Shown here: piece after piece, positions 1 to 11,922 of the stretch
How positions within the stretch are numbered: position 1 is the stretch's first letter
How the letters are laid out: each line of letters begins with the position of its first letter
From: Paulownia fortunei
Lineage: Eukaryota > Streptophyta > Magnoliopsida > Lamiales > Paulowniaceae
Length of the DNA: 64,000 nucleotides
Reading direction: 5' to 3'
NCBI GenBank assembly: GCA_019321725.1
Contig: CM033119.1
Span: 2,629,865-2,693,864, forward strand
Translations under genes and position numbers: made by a program
The notes under the pieces: model-generated
The model's database searches: none
The model's input: the letters and a program-made list of their open reading frames with translations, nothing else
Told to the model about the DNA's origin: nothing

Positions 1-323
1 CTTTTGCAGATGGGTTTGAGCCTTGCCCATCAAACAGAATCCCACAATGGCTCTGTGCCCTATAATTGGATTAAGAATATAAAGTATATTTCATTAAACT
101 CTAAATTCGAACAAATAATTAGAGGTGTCGAAAAATTTCAAAGCAAATTAGATAAAAAAAATAAAATAAAAAATGAACGCACATGAGTCGATTAAACTGG
201 ATTTATCAACCTATTGACCTCTTAGGAATATTATTGGGTCCATAAATATCCTACAACAATAATGCGAATTAATAATTGCTAAGACAACAATAATCGGAAT
301 TACTCCACTGCTGTCAATATGTC
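1..323. other. Intergenic, no gene seen
   Basis: AT-rich sequence downstream of paralog A. The short open frames have no recognisable domain, and I see no repeat structure. Confidence 0.5.
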
Positions 324-2063
324 TTATTTTGGATTCTCTGATTTAATTTCTGTTTCGTCGTTTGATTCCTTTGGAGGGTCCTTGGGTCCATTCTTGAGAG
401 ATTCAACAACGGATTCTGCCTTCTCCTCCTCTTCTTGAACCTGCATTTGACAGTCAATAATAATTAGTCTTTTTAAAAAACTACATAAATGAATGGCAAA
501 ACAAAAATATTGATCACCCACGTTAAAATAAATAAATAAATAAATTGAATTAAGTGGTCATAAAGATTAATTGTATTACAAAATAAATGCTAAATCGATA
601 TTAAAATCTTATCCCAACCTAATAGTCATCTCATAAGCTTACGTCCAACAATATCTCATCAATTCCTTGTACCATAGTCAAGATTGTATTAATACGTTAA
701 TTGAATTTAAGAAAGCTAAATCTTTATTGATATAAAAAAAAATAATAATAACTGTCATTTTCCTTAGAAATCACAACCAAACACTGTTGATATAATACTA
801 ATCCAGATGACCGCGAGAGGCGGCTGGCAGCAGCCAGTCAATTTCATAAAATTTTTAATTTAGTTATTTATCTCTTAAAAAATTAAATACATTTCTTTGT
901 CTATTTTTTTTTTTTTTAAAATTCAATCTCGTTTTTCAATGTATATATTTTTTGCTGGTCCCTGGATTCATCCGACTTTTTGTTATAATAATTAAGGTAA
1001 TGACATAGGTAGATTATGAAGCGAAGACTTAGGGTATGGACAGAACATTAAGGATCATATTTTAATGCAAAAAAAAAAAGAAAGCAAGAAAAATTTAGGT
1101 GAAAATGAAACCTTATCAATAAAGTCATCAACTGCTCCAGCATCCTTTGCTGCTCTTTCAGCCAATCTTTCAACAAAATCCACAGCCTTCCTCAATTTAC
1201 TGCCTTCCGGGAGATCATCGGCGATGTCCTCCGCCACCTTCTCCACCTCCCCCGCCACTTTTTCCACCGCCTCCACCACATCTTCTGTCATCTTCATCGC
1301 GGTTTCAATTTTATCTGCACGTACATATATGTTCGAGATTATTTTTTTATAAAAAAAAATAATAATATTTTGATACTTAAATCCTTAATTATACATGTAG
1401 GGATATGCTTAATTTTGCTCAAAATTAGCTAAATGAAAAATGGCAAATGGAATAAATCAGACTGTAGAGAATATCCATCATATCCTTACTTTTGAGTAAT
1501 GGTCCCCATTTGTAATTGATAAAAGGTATTACTACTGCTATAGCTACTGCCGCAATCCAGCTTCTGTCCAAGTTTTAACAGAACAAATAATAATAATAAT
1601 AATTAGACGACAAATTGCAAAAAAATAAATAAATGGATGACAAAAGAAAATCCCATGAATCTCAGAGCTTATATATTTTGACATATTAAAAAAAAAAGAA
1701 AATTAATTGACTCACAAAATATTTGGAGGAGGCCCAGAAGGCTGTTCCACACCGCTGCAGACGACATAGTTCCTAAAATCAACGACACGTTTAGACCTTC
1801 GGAATCAAAATATAATTACATAAATCGCGACAGAGTAAAACACCATTATAACAAAAGTTACATACTTACCTTCTGTTCTTGTCATACTTCTGCAATATTG
1901 AAAAGCTACTCAGAGTTTTGAATCCTTGCTTTTCTTTGAGATTGAAGATAGGCAGGTTTGAGGAAGGATTATGGAGAAGAGTTTGGGACCTATGATGGGG
2001 CTTGACATGTTGGGGGGCAGTCCAAGTAGAATAATCAGAAATATGTCCAATTTTGATCAACAT
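324..2063 (-). CDS. Tandem paralog A of a small plant membrane-anchored acidic helical protein, function unknown
   Basis: Five exons read on the minus strand: 2063-1870, 1772-1716, 1563-1490, 1314-1112 and 440-324, giving about 214 aa. I chose the ATG at 2063 because it aligns with the MSIT start of copies B and C; an in-frame ATG at 2138 would add 25 residues. The order is a basic, Ser/His-rich N-terminus that could be an organelle-targeting peptide, then a Pro-rich stretch (EQPSGPPP), then one hydrophobic segment (WIAAVAIAVVIPF followed by KWGPLLK). An acidic, Val/Ala/Lys helical block contains VAEDIADDLPEG, and the tail is acidic (VQEEEEK). Exon 4 is 203 nt, as in B and C. Exon 3 is 6 nt shorter than in B and C, and the exon 4 donor is a weak GTTTCA. 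I do not recognise the family. Membrane anchoring and plastid or mitochondrial location are inferences. Confidence 0.75.
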
Positions 2064-2196
2064 GACCAATGATTTCTGCAATACTCTTACTATGAATTGA
2101 TGAATTTCAAGAAGTTTATAAGTTTTTTTAAGGAACAATGGATGTTCTTGCTGGAGAGGGCATTATCATCAACAACCCCACTATACTAGGCTCAGA

Positions 2197-2203
2197 TTTA
2201 TAG
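2197..2203 (-). promoter_or_regulatory. Putative TATA box of paralog A
   Basis: TATAAAT on the minus strand, preceded by CTTCC, lies about 135 bp upstream of the chosen ATG. The same CTTCCTATAAA context precedes paralog C, which supports it as the core promoter. Confidence 0.45.
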
Positions 2204-3537
2204 GAAGGTACTATTGGTGGGAATAGGAAAATTGTGAATAAAATTGAGGAGGAGACTTTTCAAATGTTTCATGCTCTATTATTCATAAAAAGTTGTCTTT
2301 GAATATTCTTTTTTTACTTTTAGACGTGTTGGTAGTTAGGAAAGTGAAATTCAAATTCATTTTTCTCAATCATATTTCAGTTAAAAAAAGAAAAAGTACG
2401 ATAGAAGATCGTTTATCAGAAGCCGTGATTATTTTGTATGTAACTATTCCCCTCCAGTGCTATAAAAGGAATTTTTCACGTGTTATTCATCTTGGGGTGT
2501 CATTTTTTTTAATTTTTTCGTGGGATATAGTTAATTTTCAGCAAGGAAGAAAAGATAATGAAGAAAGGATTATTGCACCATTCAATAATTTTATATAAAC
2601 AGACAATAAATTTTGTCAATAAAATGGATTCTAAATATTCCTTTGATCTTCCCATGACCATTCAATAATTTCTCATAAACCGGCATATATATATATATAT
2701 ATATATATGTATATTATAAAATTCAATTGAGGGCGAATCGAACTTATGATCGTAGTTTTAAGTTTATTTGAGCATTTTGATGCATGAGATTTTCATTACA
2801 TATTTTGTATTTGGATGCTTGGAATTGGTCGCTCTTGGTCAAATTTGAAAGAATGTATTTTTATTATTCTGAAATTTAAGGTTATATTTCTTTGCTGCCT
2901 GCATTGTGTGAAGAAAATTGTGAGAGATAATGTGTTAAGAGTGAGACATAAATAATCACAACATGATGTAGCAAAGAAATAAAGAAAAAAATATGTATTA
3001 AAGTTATCACTAATAATATATATTAAATCAAAATAATTTTTATTTTAATATAATATAATTTTTAAAAAATTAATAGTAATGATAATTATATATAAATTGT
3101 CCCAATACATATTTCACTTTGTAACAGCTTTTTGTATAGAAACAACTTAGTGACAACTCTATTTGTTGTCTTTTTATAGTGACAACTTTATACAAAAAAA
3201 ATTGTCATTAACTATCATAGTAACAAATTTTACACCATTCTTGTAACTATTATAATTGTGAAAATTATTATTGTGATAAAATTAAAATTTTATCACTTAA
3301 TACATATAACTTATCACAACTTTATTATCATCACTTGACTTTTTTTATCATCAACATTCTTTGTTTTCTTCGTAGTAATAATCCTTGCTTACTGTTTATA
3401 GACCTGAAAGAATATATTTATAAAGGAACTAGAAATAAAGGGAATTATATACAATAAATAACTGAGAGTTTACAATTCTATTATACACTTTCCTACCCTA
3501 TTCAATACATAAATTATAATATTGTACTTTTAAATGG
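2204..3537. other. Intergenic between paralogs A and B
   Basis: AT-rich, with no gene seen. It contains an (AT)12 microsatellite at 2685-2708. At 3120-3360 there is a stretch with repeated TGACAAC/GTTGTC words that may be transposon debris, but no ends could be set. Confidence 0.4.
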
Positions 3538-5531
3538 TTATTTCTCAACTTTTGCCTCCTTGGGATGCTCATTGGCTTCATCGTCACTGAGAGTTTCAAC
3601 AATGTTTTCCACCTTTTCTTCCACTTCCTGAAACTGAAATAGTGAAATCACATACCAATAGTCAGCATTCTGTGTAACAATTTCTTGCTGATCAGTAATC
3701 AAGAATTAGCTATAAACCACAATTCTAAAGTATGAGTTAATTTAGACATTTTTCAATTAATTTTGGTGTTGACTAATGTCAAAAACTTATTTAAATGATG
3801 CAAATTTTATGTATCTTGAAATGCCATAAAATGCAATATTATACAATATGGTTGTGCCACATAATGCGGAAAAGATTAAAAAAATAAAGTAAAAAATGAA
3901 GACCCCATAAAAAAAAATGTTAAAGTCTTCATCTTGTACTGTGATAATCATAAGTATTGAGTTTTAAAAAGTCAAAAAATTGACTAAATCACTTTTAATG
4001 CAACAATGCGTGGAACTTACCTAACTAATCTTTTTAATTAATTAATCTAATGACTGACCTGGCCACATTAACTATAAAAACGTGCATATTAATTAGGTAA
4101 AGTCTTATTCTTACCCAACCAAATGGTGATGTCTTAACGCAACAAGCAAACATAGGATGGTTCAAAATTTAATTACCTTGTCAATAGCATCTCCAACAAT
4201 ATGAGCATCTTTAGCTGTTTTCTCAGCCACATCCTCCACAATATCCATCACTTTCTTGAGTTTTCCGCCTTCCGGGAGGACGTCTGAGATGTCCTCCGCC
4301 ACCTTGTCGACTGCCTCCGCCACCTTTTCTACTACTTCCACTATTTCTTCTATCGTCTCCACCGTGGTATCAACTTCCTCTACAAATATTCAAAATTAGA
4401 TATTTTATATTAAATACTGAATTAGTTTCTGATGGGCTTAATCCATCATAATTGGAGCATATTATAATGGGTCGAACCCAAATGGACTAGTATAAGCAAT
4501 ATGGGTTGAAAAATATGGATCGAAATATTAAAAATCAAAAGAAAAATTCTATAATAGTTTATAAAGATTTTATTATTCACTATAAATACTATTTTATTTT
4601 CATAATTGAAGGGTACATATTCGATTAAGCCTTAAATACTATCTAGTTTTTTATTTAATTCATCTACGCAACTTACTAATTTGAGCGTCAGAGAGTCTTT
4701 ATCAGGCAACCCCGATACCCTTCAACACCCCTAATGTTAATTTGTGATACAGGTAGCAATCCACCACCTTTGTAATTGACTAGCGCTCCAACTCGTCCGA
4801 TCCATTATAAGAAGGTGATTTCCATACCAGTTATAATTACGATTTTCAATTTTAAACCCTAATTCCTACTACCAAACATTGTGTGAAAGGAATGTAGATG
4901 CATTGTCTCAACTTATTGAAACTTACGTTTGAATTTGAGCAATGGTCCCCATTTGTTGCCCACAAAGGGTAAAATAATTGTCAGCACTATTCCAAGAACC
5001 CAACTCCTGCATTATTTAATTTAAGCATTAGATATATATATATATATATGTAGGGTATTTAATATTTGACTATATTGTATAGATGAATTGAAATTCCTCA
5101 AAATACTTACCAGGAAGAAGATGGAGGCTGAGAAGGCAATGGAGCGCCTGGTTGAAAACTATTAGCAGAAAAATTTCTGAAAATAGAAAAAAAAAAGTGT
5201 TTTAAGACGATTGAGAAAGTACGATCAATAAAGTATTTATCGATAACTTGAGGCCAAAACAAAATTTTCAAAATCATCATCACCAAAAGAATAATAAAAC
5301 AAAAACCAACAGCACAAATTAAAAAGCACATAAAATTAGGTTTATTGTAACTCACCTTCTATGTGTGTTATAGTTTTGCATTCTCGTGTAGTTGCTAAGA
5401 TATCGACACCCCAAGCTTTGAGTAAGGCTTTGATGTTTGAGCACTTCAGTTTTTGAAGAAAGAATTCGATACATATGATATGGAGAACACAATCTTGTAA
5501 TCGACATGATGAATTTTGTTGCAGAAGACAT
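3538..5531 (-). CDS. Tandem paralog B of the same unknown family
   Basis: Five exons: 5531-5356, 5176-5111, 5006-4927, 4379-4177 and 3633-3538, giving 206 aa. A second in-frame ATG at 5507 begins MSITR, like copy C, and could be the true start (198 aa). The N-terminus is Ser/Arg/Tyr-rich and lacks acidic residues until late, which is compatible with an organelle transit peptide. Then come a Pro-rich segment (QPGAPLPSQPP), the hydrophobic segment WVLGIVLTIILPF, the shared KWGPLLK, and the helical block with VAEDISDVLPEGGKL. The tail is short and acidic, ending EHPKEAKVEK. Exon phases and the 203-nt exon 4 match A and C. The function is not recognised; the conserved features suggest a membrane anchor followed by a coiled or amphipathic helix. 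Confidence 0.8.
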
Positions 5532-5699
5532 AACTAAATATTTTTATTACAATATTTGTATTCTGCGAAGTAAATATATCGGTGTAAGCTAAGGTTGTAG
5601 CAATAAATGAATTTGTAAGAGTATAGATCAGCTTCTCAACGAAGGAAAATATGATCTGTTAATGTAAGATGACAAGAAATACTTCTAAAGAAAGGTGCA

Positions 5700-5707
5700 T
5701 ATATATA
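5700..5707 (-). promoter_or_regulatory. Putative TATA box of paralog B
   Basis: TATATATA on the minus strand after TTTTCC, about 170 bp upstream of the ATG at 5531. The position is comparable to the TATA candidates of A and C. Confidence 0.4.
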
Positions 5708-5773
5708 GGAAAATTTTGGTCGGAAACTTGGAGAGGATAGAAAGATGAGAGTTTCTGAGAAATGTGGTAATTG

Positions 5774-5784
5774 GCAGACGCGCT
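5774..5784. promoter_or_regulatory. CGCG-containing promoter element shared with paralog C
   Basis: GCAGACGCGCT lies about 70 bp upstream of the TATA candidate of B. An identical 11-mer stands upstream of copy C at 11110-11120. The ACGCGC core fits the CGCG box bound by CAMTA calmodulin-binding factors. Factor binding is inference. Confidence 0.4.
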
Positions 5785-5803
5785 GAATATCGTTGAAGGA
5801 GAA

Positions 5804-5829
5804 AAGAAAGAAAGAAAGAAAGAAAGAAA
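5804..5829. repeat. (AAAG)n microsatellite
   Basis: About six AAAG units just upstream of the shared promoter element of paralog B. Confidence 0.85.
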
Positions 5830-6567
5830 CAGGTTTGAAAAATTCTACGTTGCTCTAGGTTGGACTTTGTATTTTAACTTGGAGCTTTGTTGTACAAGAT
5901 ATTGACCTTTTTAATTAGTTAAACACACAAACACACAAACGTTGTTGTGGAATAGGACTGAGGTGCAACCACATGGGAGTCCAAAAAATATATCTCTATT
6001 TTTTTCTGGTAATTTGCAACTTGATAACTAAAATCCAAATCTGTAATTGGCATTGAATGCAAAAGGATCTTTAGCCACCTTAGAAAATTCAATCAATATA
6101 ATCTGCTTACTCAGCATCTAGTAACTATGTTGGGGAGTGTGTTTATACGTACACACATACATACATACATACGTTATATGTATTTTTACCAAAGAATTTT
6201 AGGATAATACTAATATTTTCATGGTGCAAGTATAAAGTAGTATTTCTTTATCTAAGTTTTTCTTTTTTTTCTTTTAATTCTCAAATTAATGAGCCGCCTA
6301 GGAGGCGTTTTTAAGCAAAAAAACTTCTTTAACTGCAATTTAGGTGCATGATGTACTTATTATTTGCATTCTTATCTAGAATCAGATATTTGAATTTTGT
6401 AAAAATTCTTAGGTCTTGTCCAAGTTTGAAGCCCCAAGACATCTTAATTTACAAGACATATTGATTCGAGTCCTACATAAGTATTTAGATCTACTTTATG
6501 AGTAGAAACAAAATAAACTAATACTAATTTTTGTCCTACTAATACAGAGACTACTCTATAATAAAGA

Positions 6568-6568
<1 letters not shown>

Positions 6569-6610
<42 letters not shown>
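6569..6610. repeat. Compound (TA)n(TG)n microsatellite
   Basis: About six TA units run directly into about fifteen TG units. Confidence 0.9.
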
Positions 6611-6615
<5 letters not shown>

Positions 6616-7460
6616 AAGCATATGCTACACATTTTTAAATCCCTGCTTCCTTAAGATGCTCTCATTGGGCTTCACGCTTGGAGTTCTCCACATTGGGTGC
6701 GACTTTTTTTCTTCAACTTGGTGTGGTAATATTTGTAAAAGATTTCAAATCTGGCTGCTTTTTCCCTAATTAATACCACGTTTGTTTCATGTAACACATT
6801 ATAGTACCACATATTATATTTATCCAGATTTATATATGACATTGCGTACAGCAATGTGCCTCACAATGTTAAGGAAAGATTACCAAAATAAATAATAAAT
6901 AAATAAAATGAAGACACAACAATAAGATTCCTATGAATGGTAAATTCAAATGGTCTAATATTGTTTCCAAGGCAGTATCAACAACCTTCGCACATTTTCT
7001 AAACACGTTACATTCAATTATCACGTAGAGTTTTAATCCAGCTTAGTTAGGCGGTTGAATGAGTTAGCCTTGCACTCAACCACCTTGGAAAGAATATCTG
7101 TAAGGAGTTTAATAAGTGCATATTTTGACATATTGTTTTATTAAATTCTTTATACTTTTCTTGCTTTATTTTTTGTTAATATTATAATTTTATCTGATTT
7201 TTTAAATTACATGTTGTAAGTTGTTGATTGTCAAAGGAAAATCGCGTTTTATCGAAATTGCTAAAAATGTCTGTGTTAGAAAAATAGTTGAAAATCTCCC
7301 GTATTATTATAAATTCTGTAAAAAAAAACTCATATTCGGTCAAAATTTACGAATGTGTAATGCGGGTGCTGAACCTGCAAAAATGAGAAGGAATTGATAC
7401 TTTTTGATAAAAAAATTCATACTAATGAACTAATATGCCCCTCTCATACGTACATATTAT

Positions 7461-7540
7461 ATGTGGAATATAAAAAGAAAAACATCATTTATCTTATGTG
7501 GAATATAAAAAGAAAAACATCATTTATCTTACGTGGAATA
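7461..7540. repeat. 35-bp tandem repeat, two full copies plus a partial
   Basis: Units at 7461-7495 and 7496-7530 are identical over 35 bp. A third, diverged start (ACGTGGAATA) follows. Confidence 0.85.
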
Positions 7541-9663
7541 AAAAATATATATGTTTTACAAAAAAAATACATTATAATTGGTAAAAAAACTAAAATCATG
7601 CTATGTATTGCATTTTTTATTTATTAATTTACTTTAATAAGTAATACTCTTATTTTTAACATAAAATGTTTACTCATTTACAAAAAAATAAAAATTATTA
7701 CATTTAATTAAAATTATTTGATTATTAAAAAATAAAAAATAATTATATCTACTTTTTTTTACTCTTTTTCTTTATTTTTTATTTCCTTCTTTTTTTATAT
7801 ATATTTTGTCATCTTCTTCTTCCCATAAACATTTATGTAATTATTAAATTACAAAGATTTCAGGAAATTTTCACAAAAATTACAGAATTTTTAGAAAAGC
7901 TAAAACAATTAATAAAAATGCCATAAAATAGATAAATTTTAGAAAAAATCTCTAAAAATTACAAAAGTTCCATAAATTTATAAAATTCATAACATCCAAA
8001 CAAATTACAGAAATGTCATAAAAATTATTTTTTTAATTTATTTGAATAACTTATATTTATCTATAAAGTTTTGCCCCATTCCTTAGAATAAAAATTAAAT
8101 TATAACTAGTTTTATTTTTCCTCCTCCAATTCTTATTTTCTCTTTTTGTAATTTTTTACTATTTCTTCTTCTTCTTCTCCAACAACCACCTACCCACCCC
8201 GTACGCATCTACTGCCCTAGCCTACCAGCTCCTCCTCCTCCTCCTCCTTCTTCTTTCCTCCTCTTCTTTCACCTACCGTCGCTCCATCCCTTCTACTTAT
8301 GTATCTATGTGTGTGTGTGTGTATATATATATAGAGAGAGAGGTATATGTATAATAAAGTGCAAAAAAATAATATTTTAAATAGAAAAAATAAAAGAAAA
8401 ATTGGAAAGAAAATAAATAAAAGAATAAAAAATATGGATCACTGAATTTGATTTTAGATCTGATTCGAATGATAAACTCATTTTGTAATTTGAAATGATA
8501 AATTCAATGATTGTGATATCCCGTCTATAACGGGCAATTCATTTAAAAAAACTAACAATGTCAAATATAACTAACGATAAAAATAAGTATTCAAAATTTA
8601 AAATAATAGAGAGATTTTCAAATTATATTTTTAACATGAGTTTTTTTTGCATTTATCCTTGCAAGAAAAATAGTACAAGGCATGTATTAATGTGAAGAGA
8701 CTTTTGGTTGGAAACTTAAAAAAAAAAAAAAAAGTCATTTTTTGGTTGCTAGCATTGCATAAACAACTTAATAGCGAGAAAGTTTTTAGTTCAAACTTAA
8801 TTTTATTGTATCTAACAAATCATAATACGAGCGCAGTTATATTTTTTTTTACCTTGTGACTTCACTCTTCTCGTAATTAACTTGGCTGCAGCCCTCTAAC
8901 GAATCTAGAGTTTGGACTAAAATTTGGCATTGTGTGAGATATTTTTCATACGATATCGAGACATGTGACCCAGGTTCAAACAAATGTGGGAGAAAACAAG
9001 CAAATCTTATTATATTTTCTTTCAAAAATAAAATAAAATATATAGGTCATTTGTCACCGGCGGCTCATAATTGGCATTATTGGCAAAATGGTTTTTCAGC
9101 CACCACAGAAAATTCAGGCACTATTATCTGCTTCCTCACCAATAGTAAATTGAATTCGGGGAACCCTTTAAAATCGGTATTTATTGTCGATATTATTCTT
9201 TACTTTAAAAATATATTTAGTCAAAAATTAATTAATCCGATTTATGATGTTTATGAGGGCACAACATCTCAATTATTTCCGATCATTACTTAATAGGGTA
9301 TTTTGAGTTGTCAAAAATTAAAAAAATAAAATTATCTTATAAATAGTTATAACTTTGGGTCATTAATAAGCGTTTCATTCTAACAAAACATTCTCAACAA
9401 AATAATATATGGACATATGGACACAACTCTACTTGTACAGTTATACTTTGTGTTTTCTTAATTTACACTATGTTTTCATTTGTGTTATGGTCGTTCATGT
9501 ATATCAAAATACTATGATGTCCATCATATGTAAAAACTTAATCTATTGAATTAGACCATCAAATAGGCCATGTTGAATTTTGGTATGTATTGAAAATAAT
9601 TAAGAAATCTTGTACAGTATCATTGTCATTGTACTATATACATTTCAATTTTTCATTCAATAT

Positions 9664-10888
9664 CTAATAATGTTTGCGTGTGGCATCAGTATTTTCTTCT
9701 TTGGGTGGCTCATGGGTTCTATCTTCTTCCTCTTTGGGTAACTCATGGCCTCTATCTTCTTCTTCTTTGGGATGCTCATGGCTGGAAGCTTCCTCAGCCA
9801 AAGATTCAACATATTCCTCCACTTTTTCCTCTACTTCCTGAACCTGCATTTACGTAAGAGAATATCAATATATTAATTAGTATTATCCTAATGACTATCA
9901 TTTTCTACCAAATCTTCTGTAATTTAATGAACAACTAGGACTTTTTTAAAGCCATATTAATGAACAATTAAGATTGGTCTAATTAAGTAAATTAATTAGC
10001 TATATTTTACCTTATCGATGAAGTCTCCGACCAAATGAGCATCCTTACTTGCTCTTTCAGCCACATGTTCAACAAAATCCACGGCTTTTCTGAGTCTTCC
10101 GCCTTCTGGGAGATCATCGGCTATGTCCTCCGCCACTTTCTCCACCCCCTCCGCCACCTTTTCGACCGCCTCCACTATTCCTTCTACTGTCTCCACTGCA
10201 GTTTCAACTTCATCTGAACATCAATTATGCATATAGATGTGTTAGAAAATAGAAGAAACAGTGAGAAAAGAGGCTGCTTAGGTATGCAACTTACTTCTGA
10301 GTTTGAGAAGTGATGCCCATTTGTGACTGAAGAAGGGTAGAACTACTGTTATAGCTACTCCCACAATCCAATTTCTGCATTAATTTTTTTTCAAACCCAT
10401 TAATTACATGAACAAAAAATAATTATCCACAAACTTAGGAGAGATTTTGATGAAATAAAAAGTTATCAAATTCGACTTACATGAAGTTGAAAGGAGGTTC
10501 AGAAGGCGGCGGGGCTCCTGGTTGAACAACACTGCGTACAAGAAATCTCCTGAAAAAGAAGCAACAATTTTCAAACATTAATAAAAATAATTATGACTAT
10601 CTAGCGATCATCCAATGCTGCATTTCAAGAAGACCCCTCATGCAAATAATATTTATTTTTTTATAAATTCTTATACTCAGTTTCATATTAATAATTTACG
10701 TACCTTCTATTTTTATCATCCTTTTTCACTCTCCTACTATTGTCCCAGAAAAGACTTTGATCCTGATTGCCCACGGTAGCAAAATTTGAAGAGGAATGCA
10801 AGGATATTTGAGTTTTAGGCCTATGGGAGGGCTGGAAATGGAGGCTAGGCAAAAAGCCACAGGTAATGATAGATTTGGTTATGGACAT
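9664..10888 (-). CDS. Tandem paralog C of the same unknown family, with a repeated acidic tail
   Basis: Five exons: 10888-10704, 10549-10481, 10374-10295, 10213-10011 and 9843-9664, giving 238 aa. The N-terminus (about 62 aa) is rich in Ser, His and Lys/Arg and resembles a transit peptide. It is followed by QPGAPPPSEPP, the hydrophobic segment WIVGVAITVVLPFF, then KWASLLKLR. The acidic helical block is VEKVAEDIADDLPEGGRL followed by DFVEHVAERASKDA. The tail starts VQEVEEKVEEYVESL and carries an 11-residue unit, HExPKEEEDRx, repeated nearly three times; copies A and B do not show it as an array. All donors and acceptors are consensus. The gene spans only 1.2 kb because its introns are short. 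Function unknown. The three genes run head to tail on one strand, so unequal crossing-over is the likely origin. Confidence 0.85.
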
Positions 10889-11072
10889 GATTTATTTTAG
10901 CAAAAATCTATGACTCGGTTAATACGAACAACGAACAATACACGTACGTATGTAGATAAGGGATACGATGAGAAATTTATGAAACTATGGGAATTTCTTT
11001 TTTTCTTTTCAAAGAAGAAGAATCTTGGAAGTTGTTAATAGTAATCTGCCATTTCTATGGAGAAGTTGTACA

Positions 11073-11079
11073 TTTTATA
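11073..11079 (-). promoter_or_regulatory. Putative TATA box of paralog C
   Basis: TATAAAA on the minus strand, preceded by CTTCC, about 185 bp upstream of the ATG at 10888. Confidence 0.5.
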
Positions 11080-11109
11080 GGAAGAAGAAATGGTTCGAGG
11101 AAAATGTTA

Positions 11110-11120
11110 GCAGACGCGCT
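11110..11120. promoter_or_regulatory. CGCG-containing promoter element shared with paralog B
   Basis: GCAGACGCGCT, identical to 5774-5784, about 30 bp upstream of the TATA candidate of C. The following bases (TAATTTTCG here, GAATATCG in B) also resemble each other. Confidence 0.45.
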
Positions 11121-11922
11121 TAATTTTCGACTTTTCTTTTTCCCACCTGCTACAAGTTGACTTTTCTTTTTACAGGCTTCGTTATATTTTGTCAATTTTG
11201 GTATATTATGGATACAAGTTGACGATATTTTTCCATTAATTGTACATATATAGGAGGTTTGGTGTTTACCTATTCAATTGACTCTGTACATAAGTATTGC
11301 TGAATTTGCTTTGCATTATCAACTTGTACTTTTTTTCCCACAATCGATAGAATTATGAATTTTCTAATGTATATGCGTAATATTTGATTTTTTTATTTTT
11401 TTTAATATTTAAGTTGAAGAAAAAATCAACCATTGAATCTTACATAGAGCATGTCATAATACATGTCACGTGTTTATGACTAATTTTAAGTGTATTATCT
11501 AAAGAAATATTTTATATATATAACATGCATGTAATATGTAATATAAAAAGTAATACAAAATTAAAATAGAAAATCAAAACTGATTTAGTATATTTAAATG
11601 GTTCGTATTTTCTCTTCTGTCGGATCCTCTGGTGTGCAAGTAAAAGACGGGATTGTCATAACTACTCCATTCAAGAAAATTGATCAATATCATAACTAAT
11701 CTACTAAAAAAGACCTTATTATTATATGATTATATACATTTGTTCATCGCATCACTGCAAAAGGCATGCAGTACAACTTAACCTTCTGATGTCATAAGCA
11801 CAATCTTCTTAATTTCCCTCTTAGCAACTTGTAGCACAAGAGGGGCCTTAAAAAAGGACAAGAAAGAGAAAGAAAAAAAGAAATAGTAAGTTTCCTAATG
11901 GCTACAACAGTTGAAAATAAAA
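11121..11922. other. Intergenic, no gene seen
   Basis: AT-rich sequence between the promoter of paralog C and the membrane-protein pseudogene. No repeat or RNA gene was recognised. Confidence 0.5.

Larger units (their letters stand above)
5830..9663. other. Intergenic between paralogs B and C
   Basis: About 3.8 kb of AT-rich sequence with no gene seen. It holds a (TA)n(TG)15 microsatellite at 6569-6610, a 35-bp tandem repeat at 7461-7540, a CT-rich tract near 8160-8290, and a TG/TA/GA mixed microsatellite at 8310-8342. The frame at 8934-9293 has no recognisable domain and looks like chance. Confidence 0.5.

Noticed and set aside
3120..3360. Repeated TGACAAC/GTTGTC words suggesting a transposon end
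   Set aside because: No paired terminus or target duplication could be located, so the words may be chance in AT-rich DNA.
8934..9293. 119-codon open frame on the plus strand
   Set aside because: No domain, no compositional difference from the flanks, no splice context and no counterpart at the other paralog intervals.
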